Shown here in pieces: positions 34,369 through 42,138 of a stretch of DNA of 64,000 bases. Within the stretch, counting starts at the first letter, position 1; each line of letters opens with the position of its first letter. The notes under the pieces were generated by a model, which saw only the letters and a list, made by a program, of their open reading frames with translations, did not search any database and had not been told where the DNA came from. The translations under genes were made by a program, and so were the position numbers. The stretch is from Candidatus Tectimicrobiota bacterium (GTDB lineage: Bacteria > JACPUC01): positions 62,001 to 126,000 of the forward strand of contig JACPUC010000008.1 in NCBI GenBank assembly GCA_016192455.1, given 5' to 3'.

Positions 34369-36009
34369 ATGGTCGCGGCCCCATTCTTCGGCACCACGGG
34401 GACGTGTCTGCGCGAGCTGGCGCAGCGCTGGCCCGACAAGCCCGCGCTGCTGGCGGACGAGCGCCGGCTCACCTTCGCCGAATACGATGCGGAGGCCAAT
34501 CGCCTGGCGCACTACCTGCGCGACGCGGGCATCCGGAAAGGCGACAATGTCGGGTTGGTGCTCGTCAACTGCCCCGAGCTGGCGACGGCGCTCGTCGCCC
34601 TCCACAAGGTCGGTGCGGTGGCCTGCCTGTGGAACTTCCGGCTGGCCAGCGGCGATATCGGCTACCTGGTGCGGAAGAGCCAGGCGCCGTTGGTGATCTT
34701 CAACGCCGACTTCCAGGCCACGGTGCTGGCTGCCGGCGCCCTTGCCGGCGTGCGGCCGCGCTACCTCTGCGTCGAAACGGCAGACGCCGCGGGCCAGGTG
34801 GAGCACCTCGCCGGCGCGCTTGCCGGGGCGCCCGCGCACGAGCCGCCGGACGCCGCGCCCCAGGCCGACGACCCCTGCACGGTCATCTACACCTCCGGCA
34901 CCACCGGGCGACCGAAGGGGGCGGCCTTTACCCATACGAGCCAGGCGTTGTCGGCCCTCCAGTACAGCCTGGAGATGGGGCTGGACCGTGGGCACGTGGG
35001 GCTGAGCGCCGCGCCGATCATCCATGGCGCCGCGACGAACTTCTTCGCCGCCTTCCACTTCCTCGGCGCCACCCAGGTCCTCTGCGGGCGCTACGAGGCC
35101 GGCAAGGTGCTGCGCCAGATCACCGAGCATCGCGTCACCGAGCTGATGGCGGTGCCCACCCAGATGGAAGAGCTCGCCCGCCTCGGCGCCGCCCAGGGCG
35201 GCAACGCCACGCCGACGCTCCGCCTCATCCGCAGCGGCGGCTCGCGCCTCACCCCCGGGGTGGTGGAGCGCGTCAAGGCCGCCCTCGGCAGCGACATCCT
35301 GAACACCTACGGCATGACCGAGAACTGCTCCAACACCACCGCCTTCTCGACGGCCATCGATCCCCCGGAGAAGTACGCCAGCATCGGCAAGGCGACGCAC
35401 TTCTGGGAGCTGCGGGTGGTGACCGACGATCGCGAACGCGAGGTGAGCCCCGACGAGGTGATCACGCCGCCCGGCCGGGGACAGCTCATCGTGCGCGGCA
35501 AGCAGAACGTCAGCGGCTACTACCTGGCTCCGGAGGAGCCCTTGCGCCTGCGCGACGGCTGGCTCTACACGCGGGACATCGTCGAGGTGGACGACGACGG
35601 CTACCTGCTCCTCGTCGACCGCATCGACAACATCATCATCTCCGGCGGCATCAACATTTACCCGCAGGAAGTCGAGCAGGTGCTCCTCGATCATCCGAAG
35701 GTGCGCGAAGCCGCCGTCATCGGAGTGCCCGACCCGAAGTGGGACGAAGCCGTCGCCGCCATCATCGTGCCCAAGGACGCCGCCCTGAGCGCCGCGGAGC
35801 TCGACGCCTACTGCCGCTGTCATGAGGGCCTGGCGAACTTCAAGCGGCCGCGCCATTTCGTCTTCGTTGAGACGCTGCCGCGCAATGTCCTCGGCAAAGT
35901 CGAGCGGGAGAGGCTGAAGAAGGAGTACACCGGCCTCGCCGGCGCGCAGGCCGCCGCGGCCACCGCCGGGCCCCCCGCCGCGGCGAAGCCGTCGCGCCCC
36001 ACGGGGTGA
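34369..36009 (+). CDS. AMP-dependent acyl-CoA synthetase/ligase
   Basis: 546 residues from the ATG at 34369, with GGGAGGCGGGAG upstream; the frame is open to 34264 but without conserved residues. Motif YTSGTTGRPKGAAF at about residues 174-187, TYGMTENCSNTT, the hinge DRIDNIIISGGINIYPQEVEQVL, and the catalytic lysine in RNVLGKVERERLK. The C terminus adds an Ala/Pro-rich tail of about 30 residues. It belongs to the FadD/cyclohexanecarboxylate-CoA ligase-like group by pattern; the acid it activates is unknown. Not closely similar to the ligase at 958. Confidence 0.9.
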   Translation: MVAAPFFGTTGTCLRELAQRWPDKPALLADERRLTFAEYDAEANRLAHYLRDAGIRKGDNVGLVLVNCPELATALVALHKVGAVACLWNFRLASGDIGYLVRKSQAPLVIFNADFQATVLAAGALAGVRPRYLCVETADAAGQVEHLAGALAGAPAHEPPDAAPQADDPCTVIYTSGTTGRPKGAAFTHTSQALSALQYSLEMGLDRGHVGLSAAPIIHGAATNFFAAFHFLGATQVLCGRYEAGKVLRQITEHRVTELMAVPTQMEELARLGAAQGGNATPTLRLIRSGGSRLTPGVVERVKAALGSDILNTYGMTENCSNTTAFSTAIDPPEKYASIGKATHFWELRVVTDDREREVSPDEVITPPGRGQLIVRGKQNVSGYYLAPEEPLRLRDGWLYTRDIVEVDDDGYLLLVDRIDNIIISGGINIYPQEVEQVLLDHPKVREAAVIGVPDPKWDEAVAAIIVPKDAALSAAELDAYCRCHEGLANFKRPRHFVFVETLPRNVLGKVERERLKKEYTGLAGAQAAAATAGPPAAAKPSRPTG

Positions 36010-36115
36010 GGCGCGGTGCTCGGGCGGCGCCAAGCTGGTCATCGCTCCTCCAACCGTGTCGTTTGAGGTTCTCCAGTCACACTTCGGAAGCAGGAGGAGA
36101 AGGGAGGAACGTTCC

Positions 36116-37399
36116 ATGAGCGGAAACGGGTCGAACGGCTTCTGGCCTACCTTGTCGCTGGCTGAACGCGATCGGCGCTGGAAAGCCGTGCGAGCGGAGA
36201 TGGTCGCCCAGGGCATCGATTGCCTCGTCGTTTCAGGGGACCAGGGGAACTGGGGCGGGAACATGGCCAATCCCCGCTACCTCACGGGCATTGGCGACCG
36301 CGGCTTCGCCATCTTCCCGAAGGAAGGCGAGCCGGCGCTCCTCACCTGGTGGATCGGCCCCTACAAGATTCGCCAGCGCACCCATACCGATGCGTTGACG
36401 AAGACGATCCTGGCCAAGGCCAAGAAGCGCCAGAAGCTCCCCAACCCGTGGCGGCTCGAGGCGCCGTGGATCAGGGACCTGCGCCAGGCGGGACCCCTCT
36501 GGTCGAAGCAGATCATCCGCACCATCAAGGATTTCGGCTACGAGCGCGGCACCATCGGCATGGTCGGAACGAGCCAGGACTGGGAACCGGAGGGTCTCTT
36601 CCCTTACACGACACTGCAGAACCTGCGCAAGGGGCTGCCCCGCGCCACCATCGTCGAGGACGTCACCTGGATCATCGAGAAGCAGCGCCTGCGCAAGAGC
36701 CCCGAGGAGATCGCCTGCCACCAGAAGGCCGCCGACATCGCCGACGTGGGCATCGAAACGATCAAGGAGGTGGCGCGCGCCGGGGTGAGCGAGCTGAAGG
36801 TCTACTCCGCCATTGTGCAGCGCATGCTGGAGGCCGGCTCCGAGCGCTACCTGATGATCTTCTGGGAGAGCGGCCCCACGCCCACCCATGTCGCCCTCTA
36901 CCAGCCCCTCGATCGGCCGCTCCTGAAGGGCGACCTCATCTGCGATGAGATCACGCCGCGCTACGCCGGCTACGTCGCCCATCCGCACCAGCCAGTCTGC
37001 GTCGGCAAGCCGATGAAAGAGTACCAGCAGATGTTCGAGCTGCTGAAGGGGGCCTTCCTGAAGGCGATGGAGACGCTGAAGCCCGGCGTCACGGTGGGGA
37101 AGATCGAGGACCTCCTCACGGTGCCGCTGCGGGAGAAGGGCTACAGCTACGTGCACTGCCCCTTCCACGGCCTGGGGCTGTCGGGCCTGGAGCAGCCGAC
37201 GGCGCGCTTCGGCAGCCATGCCCCCATGGTCCCCTCGCCGCGCCGCCTGAAGTTCGAGGAAGGAATGGTCATCGCCCTGGAGCCGATGATCTCCACCGGC
37301 GATCAGAAGATCGGCATCCCGCTGGGGGACACCGTGGTGGTCACCGCCGACGGCTGCCGCGGCATGAGCCGCTATGCGCGGGACATCATCATCGTGTAG
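36116..37399 (+). CDS. M24-fold (pita-bread) hydrolase with altered metal site
   Basis: 427 residues from the ATG at 36116 (GGGAGGAAC site). N-terminal creatinase-like domain (residues 1 to about 180: VSGDQGNWGG, YLTGIGDRG) and C-terminal pita-bread domain. The expected five metal ligands of Xaa-Pro peptidases are only partly kept: Asp277 in ICDEITPRYAGYVAH matches ligand 1, the second Asp position looks like His or Ala, His351 (FHGLGLSG) and Glu389 (LEPMI) are present, but the last Glu is Gly404 (PLGDTVVVT). It may use another metal arrangement, as in DddP-like or creatinase-like relatives, or be non-peptidase. Confidence 0.85.
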   Translation: MSGNGSNGFWPTLSLAERDRRWKAVRAEMVAQGIDCLVVSGDQGNWGGNMANPRYLTGIGDRGFAIFPKEGEPALLTWWIGPYKIRQRTHTDALTKTILAKAKKRQKLPNPWRLEAPWIRDLRQAGPLWSKQIIRTIKDFGYERGTIGMVGTSQDWEPEGLFPYTTLQNLRKGLPRATIVEDVTWIIEKQRLRKSPEEIACHQKAADIADVGIETIKEVARAGVSELKVYSAIVQRMLEAGSERYLMIFWESGPTPTHVALYQPLDRPLLKGDLICDEITPRYAGYVAHPHQPVCVGKPMKEYQQMFELLKGAFLKAMETLKPGVTVGKIEDLLTVPLREKGYSYVHCPFHGLGLSGLEQPTARFGSHAPMVPSPRRLKFEEGMVIALEPMISTGDQKIGIPLGDTVVVTADGCRGMSRYARDIIIV

Positions 37400-37488
37400 G
37401 CGGCATCAGGCGGCGCTGCGAGAGAGCACGGTCCCCCCGGCGGCACGGCGGAGCGGCGCCGCTCGCCGCATGGAGCCGGGGGTGGGCG

Positions 37489-38550
37489 CTAGGCGTAGCG
37501 GCCGTATTCGCGGCAGGCTTCGACCATCGCCAGGATATTCTCCCGCGGGGTCGGCGGCGGCACCTCGCAGCCGCACATGAGCACGAAGCCACGCGCGCTC
37601 TTCATCCCTTGCTCGATGGCGATCCTGCTGAGCTCCTTGACGCGCTCCGGGGTACCCTGCATCACCTCGGCGGTGTCGAGGTTGCCGGCCAGGATGTTGC
37701 GCTCGCCGAGCAGGCGCACGGCGGTCGGCAGACTCGTCTGCGAGCCGAGGCTCAGGAAGCCGGGCTTGCCGAAGTCCACCTTCGCCCAGCGCGGCAGGTT
37801 GAGGTTATGGTCCCCGCAGAGGTGGGCGGAGATGGAGCGCACCCCCATGGCCCGCACGGCGTCGGCGACCTGCTGCGCGTAGGGGAGCGAGAACTCCTCG
37901 AACTGTTCGCCGGAGATGAGCATGTTCGAGTCCATCGTTGATCCGAAGGCCGCCATCAGGCTGCCGGCGCCGAACTCCCCCGCGAAGAGCTCCACGACGC
38001 GGATGCAGAACTCGGCGATTTTCTTCAAGGCCGCGTGCACGAGGTCGGGGGTGTCGATGAGCCAGAGCATGAGGTTCTCCACCCCCATGGCGTTGCCGGC
38101 CACCGTGAACGGCGTGCCGCACTGCACCGAGATGCCGGTCTTGTTCTTGCGGCAGAGATGGGCAAACTCGAGCATCATCGGGATGGTGCCGGCGGTGCGA
38201 GGGTCCGGCACCTTTAGCCGCTCCACCTTCTCCAGCGTGTCGAGCCCCGGCTTCATGACCATCGGCGCCTGCAGGCGCTCATCCTCCGGGTTCATCACCT
38301 CGCCGCCGAACTCGCCGCCGCCGAACGAGGCAAAGCCGTAGTTGGGGCTGCCCTCGTACCCAAGCATCTGCGCCGCCCGCGCCTGGCCCGCGTAGCAGGC
38401 CTCGGCAGCGGTGTAGAAGTCCTTGATGCTGATGCCGGCCACCTTCGCCGCGAAGGCCATGGCGAAGGGGACGCACGGCACGCGGTCGAGCGGCTCGCCC
38501 AGAAAGAGGGCGCGCATACGCTGCCGGGATGTCAGACGATCTTCTGTCAT
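37489..38550 (-). CDS. UROD-fold corrinoid/methyl-transfer protein (MtaA/CmuA-like)
   Basis: 353 residues from the ATG at 38550 with GGAGAGAG upstream; the ORF extends to 38874 without conserved sequence. The TIM barrel of the uroporphyrinogen decarboxylase superfamily with the zinc-site triad of methyltransferases rather than of HemE: AHLCGDHNLNL (His and Cys) and a late CGCEVPPPTPRENI (Cys). MtaA/MtbA-type proteins move methyl groups between a corrinoid protein and a thiol carrier. It is divergent from a corrinoid-binding protein gene, supporting such a pairing. No MT1 (substrate:corrinoid) gene is adjacent. Confidence 0.85.
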   Translation of the reverse strand: MTEDRLTSRQRMRALFLGEPLDRVPCVPFAMAFAAKVAGISIKDFYTAAEACYAGQARAAQMLGYEGSPNYGFASFGGGEFGGEVMNPEDERLQAPMVMKPGLDTLEKVERLKVPDPRTAGTIPMMLEFAHLCRKNKTGISVQCGTPFTVAGNAMGVENLMLWLIDTPDLVHAALKKIAEFCIRVVELFAGEFGAGSLMAAFGSTMDSNMLISGEQFEEFSLPYAQQVADAVRAMGVRSISAHLCGDHNLNLPRWAKVDFGKPGFLSLGSQTSLPTAVRLLGERNILAGNLDTAEVMQGTPERVKELSRIAIEQGMKSARGFVLMCGCEVPPPTPRENILAMVEACREYGRYA

Positions 38551-38799
38551 ACGCTCTCTCCACCTCGGGGGGCCTCCCCTCGGCTCGAACCAGAATGGCT
38601 GGCACACTCCCTGATTGGTCCACTTGCTTCTCGCGCCAGCGCGCGCGCCCGGAAGACTCTGGAGCCGACGCCGTGGCGCGCGCCTGGACCGCTTGCCTTC
38701 ACCGTAGCGCATCGGCAGGCCAGAGGCAAGCGCTGGGCGCGAGCGCGAGGTCCTTCGGTCGAGGGAGCGCGGTGCCGCCGGCGGCGCCGCAGACAGCCC

Positions 38800-38835
38800 T
38801 TGCTTTTCAGAACCAGCGCGCCTATCATGTGATAG
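38800..38835 (+). promoter_or_regulatory. Sigma70-like promoter with overlapping 14-bp palindrome
   Basis: TTGCTT (38800-38805), a 17-base spacer and TATCAT (38823-38828) lie 45 bases before the corrinoid protein ATG. A perfect palindrome CTATCATGTGATAG (38822-38835) covers the -10, a typical repressor operator position. It lies in the 322-base gap between the divergent UROD-fold and corrinoid genes, which otherwise shows no gene. Confidence 0.5.
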
Positions 38836-38872
38836 TTCCGTCTCGCCCCGACCACGTTTTTGGAGACCCTCC

Positions 38873-39556
38873 ATGCAGTCGCCCTCCGCGCAGTCAATTG
38901 AAGAGATCTACAAGGAGATCGCCCAGCACGTCATCCTCGGTCGCCAGAAGGAGTGCTACGACTGCACCCAGCTTGTGATCTCCATGGGTGCGGCGCCCAA
39001 ATCCGTCATCAATGACGCCCTCATCGCGGGGATGACCGTGGTCGGGATCAAGTTCCGCGACGGTGAGTACTTCGTGCCCCAGGTGCTGCTGTCGGCGCGC
39101 GCCATGCAGCACGCCCTGGAGATCATCCGCCCCCTCCTGAAGGAGACCGACGCGGAAAAACCCGGCACCGTGGTCCTCGGCGTGGTGCGGGGCGACATCC
39201 ACAACATCGGCAAGAGCCTCGTCGGCATGATGACGGAGGGCGCCGGCTTCACGGTCGTGGACCTGGGCGTGAATGTTCCGGAGGAGAAGTTCGTGCGCGC
39301 CATCGAAGAGCACAAGCCGCAGGTCCTCGGCATGTCGGCGCTCATGACCACCACGATGATCGGCATGCGCGAGACCATCCAGGCGGTGACCGATGCCGGC
39401 TACCGCGAGCAGGTGCGCATCATGGTCGGCGGGGCGCCCGTGAACCAGCGCTTCGCGAACGAGATCGGCGCCGACGGCTACGCGCCCGACGCCACCGGCG
39501 CCGTGGGGCTGGTGAAGGGCTTCATGAAGGAGATGCGGGTGGGCGCGGTGTCGTAA
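38873..39556 (+). CDS. Corrinoid (B12)-binding methyl-carrier protein
   Basis: 227 residues from the ATG at 38873 (GGAG site 8 bases upstream). N-terminal helical cap domain of the MetH/MtaC type (residues 1 to about 95), then the Rossmann-like B12 domain with the base-off/His-on motif VRGDIHNIGKSL: Asp108, His110 and Gly113. MSALMTTTMI and MVGGAPVNQRFANEIGADGY follow. The protein carries a methyl group on cobalt and is paired with the divergent UROD-fold methyltransferase. The partner that loads the methyl group is not in the immediate neighbourhood. Confidence 0.92.
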   Translation: MQSPSAQSIEEIYKEIAQHVILGRQKECYDCTQLVISMGAAPKSVINDALIAGMTVVGIKFRDGEYFVPQVLLSARAMQHALEIIRPLLKETDAEKPGTVVLGVVRGDIHNIGKSLVGMMTEGAGFTVVDLGVNVPEEKFVRAIEEHKPQVLGMSALMTTTMIGMRETIQAVTDAGYREQVRIMVGGAPVNQRFANEIGADGYAPDATGAVGLVKGFMKEMRVGAVS

Positions 39557-39934
39557 GTCGCCGGAACCTCAGGCGCCCCTGCCGCGTGCATCATCATCGG
39601 CCTGGCGGCGGGCGTCTCCCTGCCCGCCGGCGCGAGACAGAACGTTCACTCTCGGAGGCGCGCCTTCACGTTTCTGACCGTGCGCCCGGAGCGGTGTTCC
39701 CCCTTGGCCGCGGGGAGGCAAGTCGCTCCAGCGCGCAGCTCGACCGCGTGTAACCTCAGCTCCCTCCCCATGGCTCTCCGTCGCTTTCCTCCGCTGGCAC
39801 CCTGCTTGACTCCGGCTAGAAATTGCACCGGTTTTCGTCTACTATAGGTAACGCGTAGAGGTATCGCGGGGGCAGGGATGCGAAGCTCTGCCATGGAGGT
39901 GAGAGCTACGCATTGCGAGGAGGTAACTTCTGCG
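39557..39934. other. Intergenic region, no gene seen
   Basis: 378 bases. The right part (39805-39850) is AT-richer than its surroundings and includes TTGACT and TACTATAG, but their spacing (28 bases) does not fit a standard promoter. The cytochrome start at 39935 has a strong GAGGAGGTAAC site. Confidence 0.4.
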
Positions 39935-40915
39935 ATGTGGACGTTCTGGATGTCGGGGTTGTTGGCGCTGGCGCTGCTCCTCGGTGGTGGCGCGCCGGCG
40001 GTGTCGCAGGTCGTCGTCAAACCGCCCCCCCCAAATGGACCGGTCATCCGGCCCGACGCCGCCGAGACCCCGTCGCTCTTCCTCGTGCAAGAGCAGTCGG
40101 GGGGTACGATGACGGGGTTGCAGCGGGTAGGGCAAGCCCTGCTGGAGAACACCCGGCTCTACCTCATCATGCAGAACCGGCGCTACGCCGAGCGCATTCC
40201 GGATGAGCTCACGAGCTGCCTCCTCTGCCACCCGAACGGGCACACGAATGGCAGCTTCGTGGCGGCGCCGGATGGCTCCGGCCTGCGCTATGACGCCCCG
40301 TCGCTGCGCGGCGCCGCGTTCACCTTCCCGTACGCCTTCAAGCGGCAGCTCAACTCGCTGGAGCGTTTCATCTTCACCGAAATCCGCGCCGCGCACGTCG
40401 CCTTCACGTGGGAGCCCCAGATGCAGATTCCCTTCACAGGCGGAGGGCCGAGCCTCACCGAGGAGGAGCTTGACGCCATGGCGGCATTCATCCGCGCCCT
40501 GGATTTCCCGCCCAACCCGAAGCTCGATCGCTTCGGCAAGCTGAAGGCGGAGAGGGCCACGGCCGCCGAGCTGCGCGGTCAGGAGCTCTTCTTCGGCAAG
40601 GCGCGCTGCGCGGAGTGTCATGAGCCGCCCTTCTACACGGACCTGAAGGCGTACAACTTGCAAATTTCCGGCGAGAATCCGCCTTCCGGCATGATCAATG
40701 TGCCGACCCTGCGAGGCATCCGCTTTTCGGCGCCCTACTTCCACGATGGACGGTTCGACGGCCTCGGCGGGCGGTTCCCCGATGACGCGCCGATCGACCG
40801 CATCGACGTTGATGCCGCGCTCGGCGAGGTGGTCAGCTTCTTTAACGAGCTGCTGGAGCTGCAGTTGACGGCGGACGAAGAGGGCTCCCTGGTGGCATTC
40901 CTGAAAGCCCTTTAG
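39935..40915 (+). CDS. Di-haem cytochrome c (cytochrome c peroxidase/MauG-like)
   Basis: 326 residues from the ATG at 39935; GAGGAGGTAAC upstream decides this start over 39878. A Sec signal (FWMSGLLALALLLGGGAPAVS) is followed by two covalent haem sites, CLLCH at 95-99 and CAECH at 225-229, one in each half as in bacterial CCP/MauG proteins. Between the halves lies FPPNPKLDRFGKLKAERATAAELRGQELFF, typical of CCP domain 2 entry. LRGIRFSAPYFHDGRFDGLGG follows the second haem as in CCP-like proteins. Periplasmic electron transfer or peroxide reduction. The next gene is a secreted TPR protein. Confidence 0.85.
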   Translation: MWTFWMSGLLALALLLGGGAPAVSQVVVKPPPPNGPVIRPDAAETPSLFLVQEQSGGTMTGLQRVGQALLENTRLYLIMQNRRYAERIPDELTSCLLCHPNGHTNGSFVAAPDGSGLRYDAPSLRGAAFTFPYAFKRQLNSLERFIFTEIRAAHVAFTWEPQMQIPFTGGGPSLTEEELDAMAAFIRALDFPPNPKLDRFGKLKAERATAAELRGQELFFGKARCAECHEPPFYTDLKAYNLQISGENPPSGMINVPTLRGIRFSAPYFHDGRFDGLGGRFPDDAPIDRIDVDAALGEVVSFFNELLELQLTADEEGSLVAFLKAL

Positions 40916-41110
40916 GGCGGCGCCTTGAACCTTCGGGCCAAAGAACGAGCCTGGGCTGAGAGCTCGCCCGTTGGTCTCCGGCTCGTCGAGCAGATAGGTT
41001 TGGGCTGGATCACTGATAGCGTATCGCGCCTGTCGTCGCGCCCGCGGAGCAGACGCGAGGATGGGGCGAGGCGCCCTGCCTGCGGCGCAGCGGCAGGCAA
41101 GGAGGGATGG

Positions 41111-41818
41111 TTGCCTCGCACGAGACCTGCCGCCCAAGCTGCCACGACTTACTTCTGCAACGTCTGGCTGGCGCTTCTCGCCTTGACCGCGCTCTGCTGG
41201 CTTGCGGCGCCCGCGGTGGGCGCCGCCGAGGCGCCCAGCGCGGCGGTTCCACCCCTTGGTGCAGAGAACCTCCCCGGCCGTGGCCGCCCGGCGGCGGCTG
41301 GGGAGGAGCCGGCCTCGTTCTTCTCCTTGTACTACGCCGGCGCGCTGGCGCTCGACCGCAAGCAGTACGACTTTGCCATCTCTGCCCTGCGGCAGGCCAT
41401 CGCCCTGCGGCCGGACTTCGCGGAGTCCTACTGCGAGCTGGGGATCGCGGAGCTGGGGCTGAAACGCCCGCGGCGCGCCATTGCAGCCCTGAAGCAGTCG
41501 CTGGCTTTGGGGCCGAGCTATGCCAGCCGCTACATGGCGCGGTTCTCGCTCGGCGAGGCGTACCAGCTTCTCGGTCTGTCACAGCGCGCGGCGGCGGCCT
41601 ACCAGAGCGCCCTGCGCCTGCATGGGAACCTGGCCGTGGCGCACAAGCGGCTGGCGGAAATCTACCTCACGCAGCAGCAGCGCGCCCGCACCATCGCCGC
41701 CTACTGGAGCTACGTCGCCTTCGCGCCCGCCGCCACCGACGCGGCCAGCATCGCGCGGCGGGCGCGCAGCCTGCAGGAGGAGGCGCGGCGCGCACAGCCC
41801 GCGCCCGGCAACCGTTAG
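41111..41818 (+). CDS. Secreted TPR-repeat protein (TTG start)
   Basis: 235 residues starting at TTG 41111, placed there because AAGGAGGG lies 5 bases upstream and a signal peptide (YFCNVWLALLALTALCWLAAPAVG) follows at once; the frame is open to 40925 but that section lacks signal or homology. An out-of-frame ATG at 41107 would give a shadow. Three to four TPR units occupy residues about 70-190 (YYAGALALDRKQYDFAISALR, YCELGIAELGLKRPRRAIAAL, FSLGEAYQLLGLSQRAAAAYQ, HKRLAEIYLTQQQRARTIAA). Probably periplasmic scaffold; its neighbour is the di-haem cytochrome. Confidence 0.75.
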   Translation: MPRTRPAAQAATTYFCNVWLALLALTALCWLAAPAVGAAEAPSAAVPPLGAENLPGRGRPAAAGEEPASFFSLYYAGALALDRKQYDFAISALRQAIALRPDFAESYCELGIAELGLKRPRRAIAALKQSLALGPSYASRYMARFSLGEAYQLLGLSQRAAAAYQSALRLHGNLAVAHKRLAEIYLTQQQRARTIAAYWSYVAFAPAATDAASIARRARSLQEEARRAQPAPGNR

Positions 41819-41885
41819 CGTTGCGTCACACCAGGGCGCTGACGCATGTGACGCCTTGCAGTCAGGATTGCTCAGCGGCTTTCTG

Positions 41886-41992
41886 GTGGGGGACCCTTGC
41901 TCCCCCGCACCCCGCCCTCATCCGTTCCCTCTGCCATTGGGAGAGAGCCAGGGGTAGGGATGCGCGAGGGGAGGCGCTCATAGGTTCTCGCC
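41886..41992 (-). repeat. Dispersed two-hairpin intergenic repeat, copy D (inverted)
   Basis: Read on the minus strand: GCGAG...CCCCTCGCGCATCCC, a divergent centre, then GTGCGGGGGAGC...GTCCCCCACC. The order and the ends match copies A-C. It lies in the 320-base gap between the TPR gene and the selenoprotein gene, where nothing else is seen. Confidence 0.65.
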
Positions 41993-42138
41993 TGACCTTT
42001 CCCACCAAAACCAGAAACCAATGCTGGGAAGTAATTCCCTGCGACGTCGCGCGCGTCGCTCCGCACGGCTGCGCGGCGCCATGCCGCCGCATCCAAGCGT
42101 GACGTTCGCCGCCGGCGCCGCGTCGAGAGGAGCCTCTG

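Noticed and set aside
32207-36270. Two minus-strand frames over 650 residues opposite the M20 and ligase genes
   Set aside because: They lack motifs and are antisense to well-supported enzymes; codon-third-position G/C bias explains the open frames.
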